From: Isoetes taiwanensis
Taxonomy: Eukaryota; Streptophyta; Lycopodiopsida; Isoetales; Isoetaceae
Length of the DNA stretch: 64,000 nucleotides
Direction: 5' to 3'
Assembly (NCBI GenBank): GCA_021234155.1
Contig: JAJEKV010000105.1
Coordinates: forward strand, 1,147,884 to 1,211,883
A program made the position numbers and the translations under genes. Shown piece by piece: positions 34,701 to 44,134 of this stretch (its first letter is position 1; every line of letters starts with the position of its first letter). The notes under the pieces were generated by a model, which saw only the letters and a list, made by a program, of their open reading frames with translations, made no database searches and was not told where the DNA came from.

Positions 34701-35911
34701 TTTTTTTTTTTTATTTTTTTTTTTTGAGGGAACGGGGTTGTTTTTTATATTATATATAAATCAAGAGTACAATGTTTGATGTTAATAGAGAATTACTACA
34801 GGAGTAATCTCGACATCTTCATTCTCTACAAACACAAACTTATTTGTTTGCTCCAAAAGCTGATATACATGAAGCCCATATATAATCCGTCCACAGGTAA
34901 CCAGATGACGTGATGATGATACCTGAGATAAGCCATTAAGGCCCCCTAAATTCTCAAACCAAGTAGAAGAACCACATAAATTCTCCTGAAATATTGGGAA
35001 AAGGCAAGAAAACCTGTATATCTGCATAGCAGTAGCAGAATGGAATGAGGTTCTTGGCATAGCAGTACCAAAACCAATCAAGCATCAGCACTTGAAAGAT
35101 TAAGCCCGGGCATAGCGTTACGAGCAAGAACGAGAGCTAAATAAATATAGGGTTCTTGGCATAGCGATTACGGAATCAATCAAGCATCGGCACTTGAAAG
35201 ATCCGCCGGGCATACTTGATTACGAGCAAGAACCGAAAGTATTTAGGATCATCTCCCCATCGCTGCCATGCTTCACTTTATATCTACGCAATTCGACCAT
35301 TTACCAACAAATCCGTAGTAATCCACATAATTTTACTAATCAGTGTGAGTCTTTACTATCATCCAAATACATAATCCAGACCTTTCTGCTAGGAAGAAAG
35401 AGTGGAAGGAAGGGGAAAATTTCTACTGTAAAGAAGACTTGAAGAAAGATAGCACTGCCAAAATCTGAAAACTGCCACCATAAGCTAATATTCCAAAATC
35501 ATAATCCTGCTCCACCTTATAGACATCTCACGTCTTTTTGATTGTGTTGCTCAATAAGATAGAAAGCGACCATAAAAGATAAAGAAAGATCCTTCCGGGA
35601 AAGAAAAAGATCTTTCAAGAAATAGAGTACCTCTGTTTTTATCTCTTAGAACGGATCATAATGCTTCATAGGAAGCAGAAGAGCAGAATTAACCACGTTA
35701 GTGGCTTACCCGAATTAATTATACATGCATACGGTGCTTCTGAGAAAATCTTTTTGCTATAAATCTTTCAACTCCACAAACAGAGATCAGAGTTTCCCTT
35801 CTTCTAGCAAGGGAAATCAGAGTTAGGAAGACAAGAATTTAGCAGCAGTTCCGGTGGAGAGAAGGGGGGCGGCCCCTGTCTCACGTCGCCGCCCTAGCCG
35901 CTGCCGCTTGC
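34701..35911 (-). mobile_element. Poly(A) retro-insertion with 10-bp target duplication
   Basis: The sequence TTCAACACGA occurs at 34691-34700 and again at 35912-35921, exactly bracketing 1211 bases. On the plus strand the insert starts with a long T run, so on the minus strand it ends in poly(A). Its minus-strand 5' end is very GC-rich (GGCGGCGACGTGAGAC). This pattern is diagnostic of LINE-mediated insertion. No reverse transcriptase is visible, so it is a non-autonomous or internally deleted element. It splits the transposase between INKFVL and the following residues, so it arrived after the CACTA element. Confidence 0.88.
35050..35240. repeat. Two copies of a roughly 104-bp unit inside the retro-insertion
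   Basis: GGTTCTTGGCATAGC through CAATCAAGCATC, GCACTTGAAAGAT, CCGGGCATA and ACGAGCAAGAAC occurs twice, starting near 35050 and 35154, with several differences. Confidence 0.75.
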
Positions 35912-37649
35912 TTCAACACGAATTTATTGATGCCTTCAAACATCTCGTCACTTAACCTTCGCTGCCTACCCTGACCTTGTACGATTTCACCTTCTAACCA
36001 ATCAGGAGCCTCCTTCTTCCAAATCTTTGGTGCATTGGGATCTATTGATGTAGTGGCGTCTGTGAAGAAAAATAATGTCTCTTGAATAAGATGTCCTTCT
36101 GCCATACATCCCTCAGGCCTAGCCATTTGGTGCACAAAGCCTTTTAATACTTTCATATATCTCTCTAAAAGAAACATCCATCTAGAGGGGTTTGGACCCA
36201 CGAGCAAAATCTCTTGTGGCAAATGCACCAACAAATGTACCTGACGATCACATTTAGTATGCGTGATTGTCAACGTGAAACTTATTCAACTAGCTACATA
36301 TATACCTGAAGATAAAAAAAAACTAGTGAAAAATAAGTGTTCTAGCTGGCATAATATCTCTACAATCTCTATTTCCATGGTGGGAATATCAGCAGCTACA
36401 ATCTCTTTATAAGACACCCACCTAAAGAAGCTAGCGAGTCTATAAACGACCTTTCGGATAGAAGGCGTGAGGCAATTCTCTAAGGCACATGGGAGAATAT
36501 ACTGTAACGAGAAAAAATAGATTATTTAGTCATACATACATACAAGTTGGCAATATTGTTCACTCATTATTTATATAAATATAAATACCTGTAGAAAGTT
36601 GTGCCAATCATGTGATTTTAGGCCGGTAAGATCTCCATCTTTTGTGAATGCTCTTCTTAGGGAGGAGCCATGACCAGTTGGAGTGCGAAGAGTTTTAATA
36701 GAGTTTTTCACTTGTTTCAGTTCATCTCTTTTCAATACCCAAGGACCTCGACGAGAGCGAGGAGCTTTGCCTTCTTCTATGATTGGCCACAAATCTGTTT
36801 TGATGTTGTTATCCTTTAGATCATTTATAGCATTAAGAGTCTCCCAATCTCCTGTAAGATGTCGCCAAAGTGATTGGCTTACATTCTTAAAAATATGCAT
36901 TGGGTCCAAAAGATGTGCAATCTTCAAATCAGACCAGTATTCCAACTTGTAAAGTATGGATAGTCTCTTCATGCCAGGTGGAGGTGCAGAACTGTTTAGG
37001 TCACGATCATTCCATGTTTGCAACCAATCATGTGGAGTTCTTCTTCTAGGCACAGGTGATGTATCACCATGACGAAGCTCATGATCCATTGGTAGATATT
37101 TTTTATGGTTTGTGTATATCATATTTGATAGGTATTTTGATCTATAAGATGTTAATTCTTGGCGACATGATGGACATCCACATTTTCCACTAGTTTGCAA
37201 TCCTGCAAAATAATTCAATCTTATAATAGATTTCTAAAATTCATTTAAAACAAGAACATGATTGACATCATTATACCTGATGCAACACCAAGCCCCGGAT
37301 AGTCATGGATAGTGAAACATAATATCCCATGAAATATGAAATTGTGTGGTTATCTTGAAATATCGTATATATGTATTCATCTCCATAAAGTGTCAAGTTC
37401 CTCTACAAGAGGTTCTAAGTACACGTTCATGTCCTTCACTTGGTATTTGCCTAAATACATAGCATTCAAATATAAATTAGGAAATCATAACCTATGTAAA
37501 GACAAGGTGTAATGCTATGTAGAGATATTTACCTGGAACTATAAGTGTGAGCATTAAATGGACTGCTTTAGTTGCCATCCAAGGTGGTATATTGTTTCTA
37601 GGGACCATCCGATGGTGGCATATTTCAGAGCATATGCCATGGGGCGAAA

Positions 37650-37880
37650 TTCCAGCCCTTAAGTGCAAGTAAAGATGGGGTCAAAGCCCCGATATTTGAC
37701 CTACCCCTATGATGCAACCAAACCATTAAATAAATACAATATCTCAAATTTGGAAGTTTGACCAAACAAATAATTATGAGCCTGGGGAGTCGAACCCCAG
37801 TACAAGTTCCGACGCTCATCCAAGCATACTAGGAATCCCACAAGAGGGATGTCTAGTATGCTTAGGGGCCGAAGCCCACT
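37650..37880 (-). mobile_element. tRNA-derived SINE-like element with strong hairpin
   Basis: On the minus strand CTGGGGTTCGACTCCCCAG (37782-37800) forms a perfect T-arm with a 7-base loop containing box B. Upstream of it on the same strand lies a hairpin whose arms are AAGCATACTAG and CTAGTATGCTT (37822-37863), plus an inner ATCCC/GGGAT pairing. This combination fits a tRNA-derived SINE. The exact ends are not defined. Confidence 0.5.
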
Positions 37881-38016
37881 AACAAAGCAAAGAAATCAGT
37901 ACCAGCATATCATTTCAATTACACAATTTGAAATAGCATTCAAAATTTCGGCCACATTATACAGCTGAGGCTGCTCAAACTCATTGAACAGGTCATGGAT
38001 AGCCAAGGTATTACAT

Positions 38017-38163
38017 GAAAATGATCTCGCTACCTTTACTCAAGCAGCAAAACACGATCAGTGGAATCAAGAAATAACAGAAGAATTCTCCATAATTTCT
38101 AAGCAAGGAACTTGGGAACTCGTTCCAAAACCAGCAGATTACAATATTATTGGAGCCAAGTGA
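38017..38163 (+). pseudogene. Ty1/copia reverse transcriptase N-terminal fragment
   Basis: The plus-strand frame reads FTQAAKHDQWNQEITEEF then GTWELVPKP and IIGAK followed by TGA. This is the start of the copia reverse transcriptase domain (W..AM..E...L..N.TW.LV.....IG.KW), with the conserved final tryptophan turned into a stop. Only about 49 residues remain; the rest of pol is absent. Confidence 0.8.
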
Positions 38164-40166
38164 ATTTTTTGTACAATATCTAAACACAGCGCTTTTGCTT
38201 ACGCTTTCATGTCTTCGTGTATCTCTTTTCATCAATCCACACAAAACCTTCATGGTAAGGGATCTCAGATTGAAAAGAGGAGAGAGTGCAAGGTGAAGAG
38301 AGAGCCATAAGCTTCTTCAAGGAGGGTCAGATTGGCATGAACTTTCAAAAAAGCAGAGTATAATTTGGATCAGCCAAAAAACAAGGGAGCTGGAGCAATC
38401 TTCTGTGTGAAACATAGCCTAAGATGTAGAATCACGCAACTCTTGGAGGGGAATTAGTTTATCTTCTCAATTTCTTGCCGAGCAGACCAATTTTGGCCTC
38501 AAGAATCGCCTGCTGGCTGCATTAACCAGATAATTGGCAGCATCAGAGATGATCAAACTGAACTTGATGTGCGTGCACCAATCTGATACAATTTTCAGGG
38601 GCGATGGTCAGATCTTAGACAATTTCCAGTCAATCTGATTAGATTTGGTGAGTGGGTCCATGCTACCAATTTGTTCAAAATCCTACATAATATCATAATT
38701 TCTTGTCAAGATTCGCACTCTTGATCTAGGAATATGGCTGCTAGCACTCTTCAGAGACATGGCAGAAAATCACACACTAAAACAAAGGCACAGAAGAACA
38801 CAGCCGGCTTACCTATGTCCCCTTTGAGAACACTCCACCTCTGCTCCCCGCCAACGGACCCGACCCCAGCTTATCCAAAACTCCAAAAAAAGCAACAACC
38901 CATAGCCACGACACATCAGGGCCTCGACTTCGGCTCTGCCATCCCCAGGAGCATCCTAAAATTAACACTCACATTCCGCCAACCGGGCACAAAGGCAGCT
39001 GCGCCCAATATTCCAGGGTTTCAAATCCCCCTTGCCACCGTCAACAAAACAACATTCCACATACGAATACCCCAATTAAACCATTGCAAATCTTATGTTA
39101 TGAAAATAACATTCCACATTTCAGCCACATTATAACAACAATGGGCCAAACACTATGAGTAGATGACAACGTGCTAAATGGACATACATCGTCCATGCCC
39201 AGAGCCAAAAGAATGTTCCTAGGCTCGTTCTTAAAATGTTTCCATTTGTCTTCTATATGTTTTAATGCCTCGCCATCGGTTGGATGCCTCAAGATTCCAT
39301 CATTGCTTCGTTGCTTTGCATGAAAGTCCATGAATTGAGCTAGGGAAGGACATCTAAACATAACTTGCAAATGGGATTATTGGCATTTGTCGCCAAGACT
39401 TTCTTTGGCACTTTGGACTTTGCTTTTTCATCATATATTAAGGCTTGTTGCATTTGGGACATACATTCATGTCCTTTGTATTCATTGCGGAAGAGGACAC
39501 AATCATTTACACATGCATGAATGCATTTGTATTGCAAACCTAGTTCTTGCAAAAGTTGTTTAATGCCCCTCTTTGACTTTAGAAGACAATGATCACTTGG
39601 AAGTATATAGTCAGCTAGCAAACTGGTAAAACAATAAAAGAAATAGTAAGTGAGAAAAAATAATAAAGAAAGAAAACTTGTAACTCGAACCAAGTTACTC
39701 GCCTGAGAAGATCATCCACACTATTATTACTCCAGTTTGTTCAGGATGAGTATGCATGCAGCAAGACGCGATATCTTTGCATTTGGGTATAGTGGTTTGC
39801 TGGTCTCTTTCTCTAGAAGTGTCATAGGTCTCTCATCGTCATCATCAACGGTTACATCATTGTTAGAGTTAGTGGTTGGGAAGTAATTTTGAATATCTTC
39901 CATCAAACCACTCTCAGCATGGAAGCCACTTTGAGCGAGAGGAGTTTTCATCCCCATCATCGTAAACGTGCAAATTAACAAGTCAAGTTTATTTGTTTGC
40001 GGAAGTTTGTACATGTGATGATAAACAAAAAGCAAAAGAAAAGATCAACATGCATTGGTAATAAGACATAACCATTAACCCAACATCACTACATGGTTAA
40101 CAGAATCAAAATCATAAACCATTAATATCAAAACATTGATTTTGTTTAAATGGAAATGGTATAAGA

Positions 40167-41553
40167 TTATGCATCTAGGCGACGCTTCCTTCCATAGGGC
40201 ACAACAATTGGTTCACCACGCTTCTTACGTTCTACTCGCCTTGGGGTATCTCTTTTGAAAGGATAGTTGACAAATAGTTCCTCTCCAGGACGGAGGTTGC
40301 GTATAGCACAAACTCTCACATACGGTCCAACATACCCATTCATGTAACACGGATTCATATTGCCATGAACACTTAGTCGGCCATCAATATATATGCGCGC
40401 ACCACGTGAGGTGTGTTCTCCGCGATCTCTCTGCTCACTCAAAGATGCCGCATTCAATGCCATAGCATAAGTAGACATACTAGGCATAAAAGAAGCAAGT
40501 TTATGCCATAACCCCCAGGGATACTTTGGACCGCCAAACACCATCAACACAGTTGAGTATCCAGATGGGACATTCACATGCTCCATTATGTACAAACCCC
40601 TCCCAGCTTGTGGTATTTCTAAAGAAGGTGCAATCATGTATTTATGGCCCCAGTACATAAACTCTTCCAACATTGGCGGCAATTCCCCTTCCCAACATCC
40701 TAGGGTTGATCGAACAAATGGGACAATAGAGGCTCTAAGGTGACGGGGGAGTTGTTCAGCCATGTCATTTTTTGTTTCACATGCATGAGCAAGACTATGC
40801 GAGCTTTTCTTGAACTGGCCCTTAAGTTTTGTAGCCACTGTACTTCCCCTCGTTCGACCTCTCTTAACTTCATGAGTCTCTTCTGGATTAGAATCAGTAC
40901 TTCTAGAATAACTCGATGATCCAGATGACATGGGGCTATCTGATGTCTCGGCAAGTTCAGGTTTTGTGTGAAGCATGTCCAAGTACTATGACAAGTCATA
41001 TATACTAAAACAGGATTAGAATATTGGATGAGATAAATAATAGAAATGCTTAATACACAGTTTTACCTCATCTGCTTCTTCTCGTGCTTTCAATTCAAGG
41101 TCAGATGGAGGTGGAGCATTTGGCATCAAACCATACTTCAATTTGTGATCTTGTCTCGTGGTATACATTCTTACGCTGGTGCCTTTGCATTTTTGCACCA
41201 GGGTTGTCATCTTGCACGGCAAAATTCGCTCCAATGGATCATCTTGAAGCCAAGTTTTTGTTGCTTGACTTTTTCTTGATTGGGAAGATGAAGTAGTTTC
41301 ATTTCTACGGGCAAATATGAATATTCAAGTTATAAACTGAATGCCCAAACAAAAAAGAGAGAGAAAGAGACGAGGAGAAAGAGATATAGATAGATCAAAA
41401 CCTTGACATTGGGAGCTCATCAATAGATGGTGTTGAAGATTGGTTGGTCGACAAAATGGAATCACTAGGATGCTCCGAGGTGCTCCTCGCGGAGCCACTG
41501 GGGTGCTCCGAGGTGCTCATCGTGGAGCCACTGGAATGCTCCGAGGTGCTCAT
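40167..41553 (-). CDS. SET-like domain protein carried by the CACTA element (3 exons, 402 aa)
   Basis: Three exons give one uninterrupted frame: 41553-41402, 41304-41067 and 40985-40167 (1209 bases, 402 residues, stop TAA). Junctions are AAG|GT, GTAG|, GAG|GTAAAA and ATAG|, with phases that match. Residues 1-33 are three copies of an 11-residue STSEH-(S/P)-S repeat. The C-terminal part has SET-domain landmarks in order: a GRGLYI segment near residue 275, YIDGRLSVHGN near 345, then VRVCAIRNLRPGEELFVNYP near 370, corresponding to the usual GxG, Y-x-x-D, (N-H) and GEE-(L/I)-x-x-(D/N)Y motifs. The usual NHxxxPN signature is altered (CYMNGYVGP), so lysine methylation activity is doubtful. It ends in a basic tail. 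It lies directly upstream of the transposase on the same strand, and its start is next to a divergent promoter region. SET-family membership is inferred from motifs only. Confidence 0.7.
41441..41553. repeat. 33-bp coding tandem repeat in the SET-like gene
   Basis: The 33-base unit containing GGAGCCACTGG and TGCTCCGAGGTGCTCAT on the plus strand occurs three times and encodes the repeated N-terminal 11-residue serine-rich motif. Unit length is a multiple of three, so repeat number can change without breaking the frame. Confidence 0.85.
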
Positions 41554-41830
41554 GGCGACGTCACTAGATGCTCATAGGTGCTTACATATAAGCCCTGCCA
41601 AAAACTCTATACTATATAGCCCACGGCTACCTCTATTGACAACAATACTAATACTAATACGAAATAATAAAATGTCATAGAATGGTCTAAATAATAAACT
41701 GCAATAGAATGGCAAATTGACGATTTTTATGTCTGATAAAACGTCAGATAAAATAGGGGTTTAACATCTGACGTAATTTTTTCCTTTACTTTCTCTTACC
41801 AAACTTAAGCACATAAAAACTCCACTTGTC
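41554..41830. promoter_or_regulatory. Candidate bidirectional promoter inside the CACTA element
   Basis: The start codon of the minus-strand SET-like gene (41553) and the first exon-like segment of the plus-strand gene (about 41840) face away from each other across about 280 bases. A palindromic TATA-like box, CTATATAG, lies at 41612-41619, about 60 bases from the SET-like ATG. The same segment holds GTCTGA and AACGTCAGA words like those in the element's terminal repeats. Confidence 0.4.
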
Positions 41831-41839
41831 GGCTTTCTT

Positions 41840-44039
41840 CTTTGCGAGCAAAGGCGCATTTAGAGGGATCGACTAAGCCAAAGAGGAGGAAGGCTGGATC
41901 TTTTGAGGAAGTTCGAGCCAGAAAGAGTAACTGGCCGTAATAAGTAAGCAATTTTTAGGCTGAGTTTTTTTTTCTAAATGTATAAATTAAGCTTCCGGCT
42001 TGCCCGTCTGAAATGCTTCTTGCGAAATCTTTGGAAATGCCACTGCAAAAGAATGATTTGAGATTCGAAGAGCTCGACACCTGCATCTCAACATCACATT
42101 TGGCAGCATCGGTGATAAGTGTCATAAATTCTTTAGAGCCTTTGCCCGGTTTGTGGCGAGAAGCTAAGGTCGTCTTTCTTGCAATGAATCCTATGATCTT
42201 TATTGTGCTTGACAACGAAAGCCTGATTGGTCTGTGAAGAAATAAAAGGTTTAGAGCATTTTAAAATGGATTTAAATTCAATTGTGGAACCGCTGCGGAC
42301 ATTTTTTTGCTGAGCCATAACATCACCACTGTCTAAAAACACGATCAAAGAAATTTGAAGAAACACGATCAAGAAAGAAGAGGGATGAAAATCTGATGCA
42401 CTTTAAATTCTTAATGTAGATATCTTTACAATCACACTGAGCTAGTTTAAAATATGCTTGATTTCTATGCAATTAATTGAGCTGTTTCTAGAGAGAAATA
42501 TAAGGCACATCTTTCTTTTCTTCGAGCGTGTTGCAATTCTTGGTTTTCAATGTCGCTGAACCTGGCTTTCCTTTAAATATGCTGGATACAGTTTGATAAT
42601 CTTATGATCTAAATTTCCAGCATGCTATTATTGTAATCTAACTATTTGCTTATGTTTTTTAGTGGCTCCAACGGACATGGCAGCATTAGTTGGAGAAATG
42701 GAGCATTCTGATTTGCTTAAATTTAAGGCTCTGCTTGACAAGCATCTTGCACACATCGACACTCCGGCGCATATCTCTAATGGAAGGCGAGGCTCAGGCT
42801 CTCCGACGCACACCTCTAATGGAAGGCGAGACTCAAGCTCATCTAAAAAGTCAAGGTACTTTCATGAAAATGGGTCTTTGTCTAGTAGTATGTTCTCAGG
42901 TTTGATGTCACAGTGAATTATGCAATCCTTGCATTCTTTATGTAGATAAGCTGCATTGCCCTTCTTGGCAGCTTCACAAAAACTTTCTGGAAGCAACTGT
43001 TTCTGATGATAAAAGTTGTCTTGATCACCCTGGTATGTCATGCAAATAATGAAGAAATTAATATGCATCGAGCTTTCAATAGTTTCAAATGCTCATTTTC
43101 TTATAGTTCATGCATCTGCAAGTTTATATCTCTGGCCTATCCTGATATAAACAACTTATAACCATGCTTGATAAAGGTGTTATTAAGCTTGGTTCACAAT
43201 AAACATGGGCAATCAAAATAGTTCTTGGGGGTCCTTTATATTTTTGTGCACATGCTTTTCCAAGACAGTCATCTTTGATTTTTTGCAACCAGGGAGAGAC
43301 ATGCATTAGACAAAAGATTGAAGGAAATAATGCAAAGCATGCCTTATTTATATTTTGCTAACTTTCTAACAGTTGTGTATGACAACTTTAATTTTCCGTT
43401 TTCTGATTTTTGATACATGGTTTCAATTTTTGAAGTTTAAGGCAGCAGACTTTGTAGGAAAGAAAGGTGAGAGGAAGAATAGCGATGAAGACAACAAATA
43501 AAAAGGTAATTCCAACTTTGATTTTTGTAGCCTCTTATTATATTTTGTCTTAATTTTTCTTTTTTCTTGTTTGGTGCAAACATGAAGGTCTTGGACGAGG
43601 AGATCAAAGGGAAGAAGAAATATTGCACGATGATGTCGCTTTAAAAGGCGAGAATGCCCACGAAGTTGAGAAAGGCGGCATCAATAATGAAATAATTGAT
43701 GGAGGTGAGCAAGAAGTGAATGGAGTAGAAGACACTAGAGCTGAAGATGAGGGAGATGGTGTGGAGGCAGCCATGGAGCTAGACTATAATGTAGGTAGTG
43801 CTGATCCGCCACCGGAGAAGGGATTGGATAGTGTGAGGACCGTAGAGGAGAGGATCATCAGGAAGAGAAGTGATGTGGAGGTCACTAGGCGAAGTGATAA
43901 TGCATCCACTTCAAGAAAGAAAGGGAAGAACACCAAGAACCGAGGTATTGGCAGAAAGTTAAGTTCTGATTTTGTGAATGGTACTGTTGCTAAAAATAAT
44001 GCACAATACAAATCTCTTCAAAAAGACAAGAGGGTCTGA
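41840..44039 (+). CDS. Plus-strand CACTA gene, TNPA-like candidate, partial model
   Basis: Exon-like segments in one direction: 41840-41930 (basic, KPKRRKAGSFEEVRARK), 42663-42855 between TTTTTAG and TCAAG|GTACTT (MAALVGEMEHSDLLKFKALL, then two copies of a SNGRR motif), and 43588-44039 (starts after ATGAAG, acidic then basic: EEEILHDDVALKGENAHEVE, ending in KDKRV and TGA). The last exon also has RKRSDVEV and KGKNTKNRG. Charged, low-complexity proteins of this sort are typical of the second gene of CACTA elements, but no diagnostic domain was found. Whether all three exons belong together is not proven. It diverges from the SET-like gene. Confidence 0.4.
41955..42372 (-). other. Minus-strand exon-like segment, possibly captured host sequence
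   Basis: On the minus strand an AG acceptor near 42240 is followed by a frame through 41955 that includes FIARKTTLASRHKPGKGSKE and SSSNLKSFFCSGISKDF. I do not recognise it. Its position next to a captured kinase fragment makes another captured gene piece plausible. Confidence 0.25.
42862..42990 (-). pseudogene. Receptor-like kinase fragment captured in the CACTA element
   Basis: The minus strand encodes AAYLHKECKDCIIHCDIKPE followed by NILLD. This is subdomain VIb, the catalytic loop, of plant receptor-like kinases of the HCD class (HRD variant HCDIKPENILLD), as in LRK10-like and S-domain kinases. About 40 residues are kept; the following DFG region is lost or scrambled. It lies in the apparent intron of the plus-strand CACTA gene, in the opposite direction. 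This is a typical small host-gene capture by a transposon. Confidence 0.75.
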
Positions 44040-44134
44040 CATTAGACTTATCTGTAATGGCTACATTTTCGTGTATAAACTCTTTTTGAAGTTTCACTTG
44101 TTAATTTCGACACTTTCTCTTATATGTAATGACT

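Larger units (their letters stand above)
37612..39133. mobile_element. Nested insertion in the transposase: SINE-like and copia pieces
   Basis: The transposase frame is continuous in meaning from VWPIVVI (ends about 39135) to IPPWMATKAV (starts about 37600), so the roughly 1.5 kb between them is extra. It contains a tRNA-derived SINE-like unit and a copia reverse-transcriptase fragment. Related ends (ATTTCGGCCACATTATA at 37945 and ATTTCAGCCACATTATA at about 39119) may mark a sub-element. No target duplication was pinned down. Confidence 0.55.
33170..40035 (-). pseudogene. CACTA TNP2-type transposase, broken by frameshifts and insertions
   Basis: Minus strand. The N-terminal part (40035-39700) contains LLEKETSKPLYPNAKISRL, the TNP2 LLxDAETPLYPG motif. 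A frame change follows, then an exon after CCAG at 39628 with LPSDHCLLKSKRGIKQLLQE and an ACVNDCVLF block. Next come NDGILRHPTDGEA and VWPIVVI, then IPPWMATKAV after an insertion, VYLEPLVEEL, HDYPGLGVASG, and 36571-37218 with CGCPSC and LLDPMHIFKN. The DUF4218-like exons are 36306-36501 (ILPCALENCLTPSIRKVV) and 36240 downward (VHLLVHLPQE). A DUF4216-like C-terminus (YVGVITDIIDVDF; VSEPFVYLQQVQQVFF) lies at 33866-33300, then an acidic tail with repeated EHEQELEF. The first intron seems to have a GC donor (CTCAG|GCGAGT). Frameshifts, one in a T run near 33667, and two insertions make it non-functional. Confidence 0.85.
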
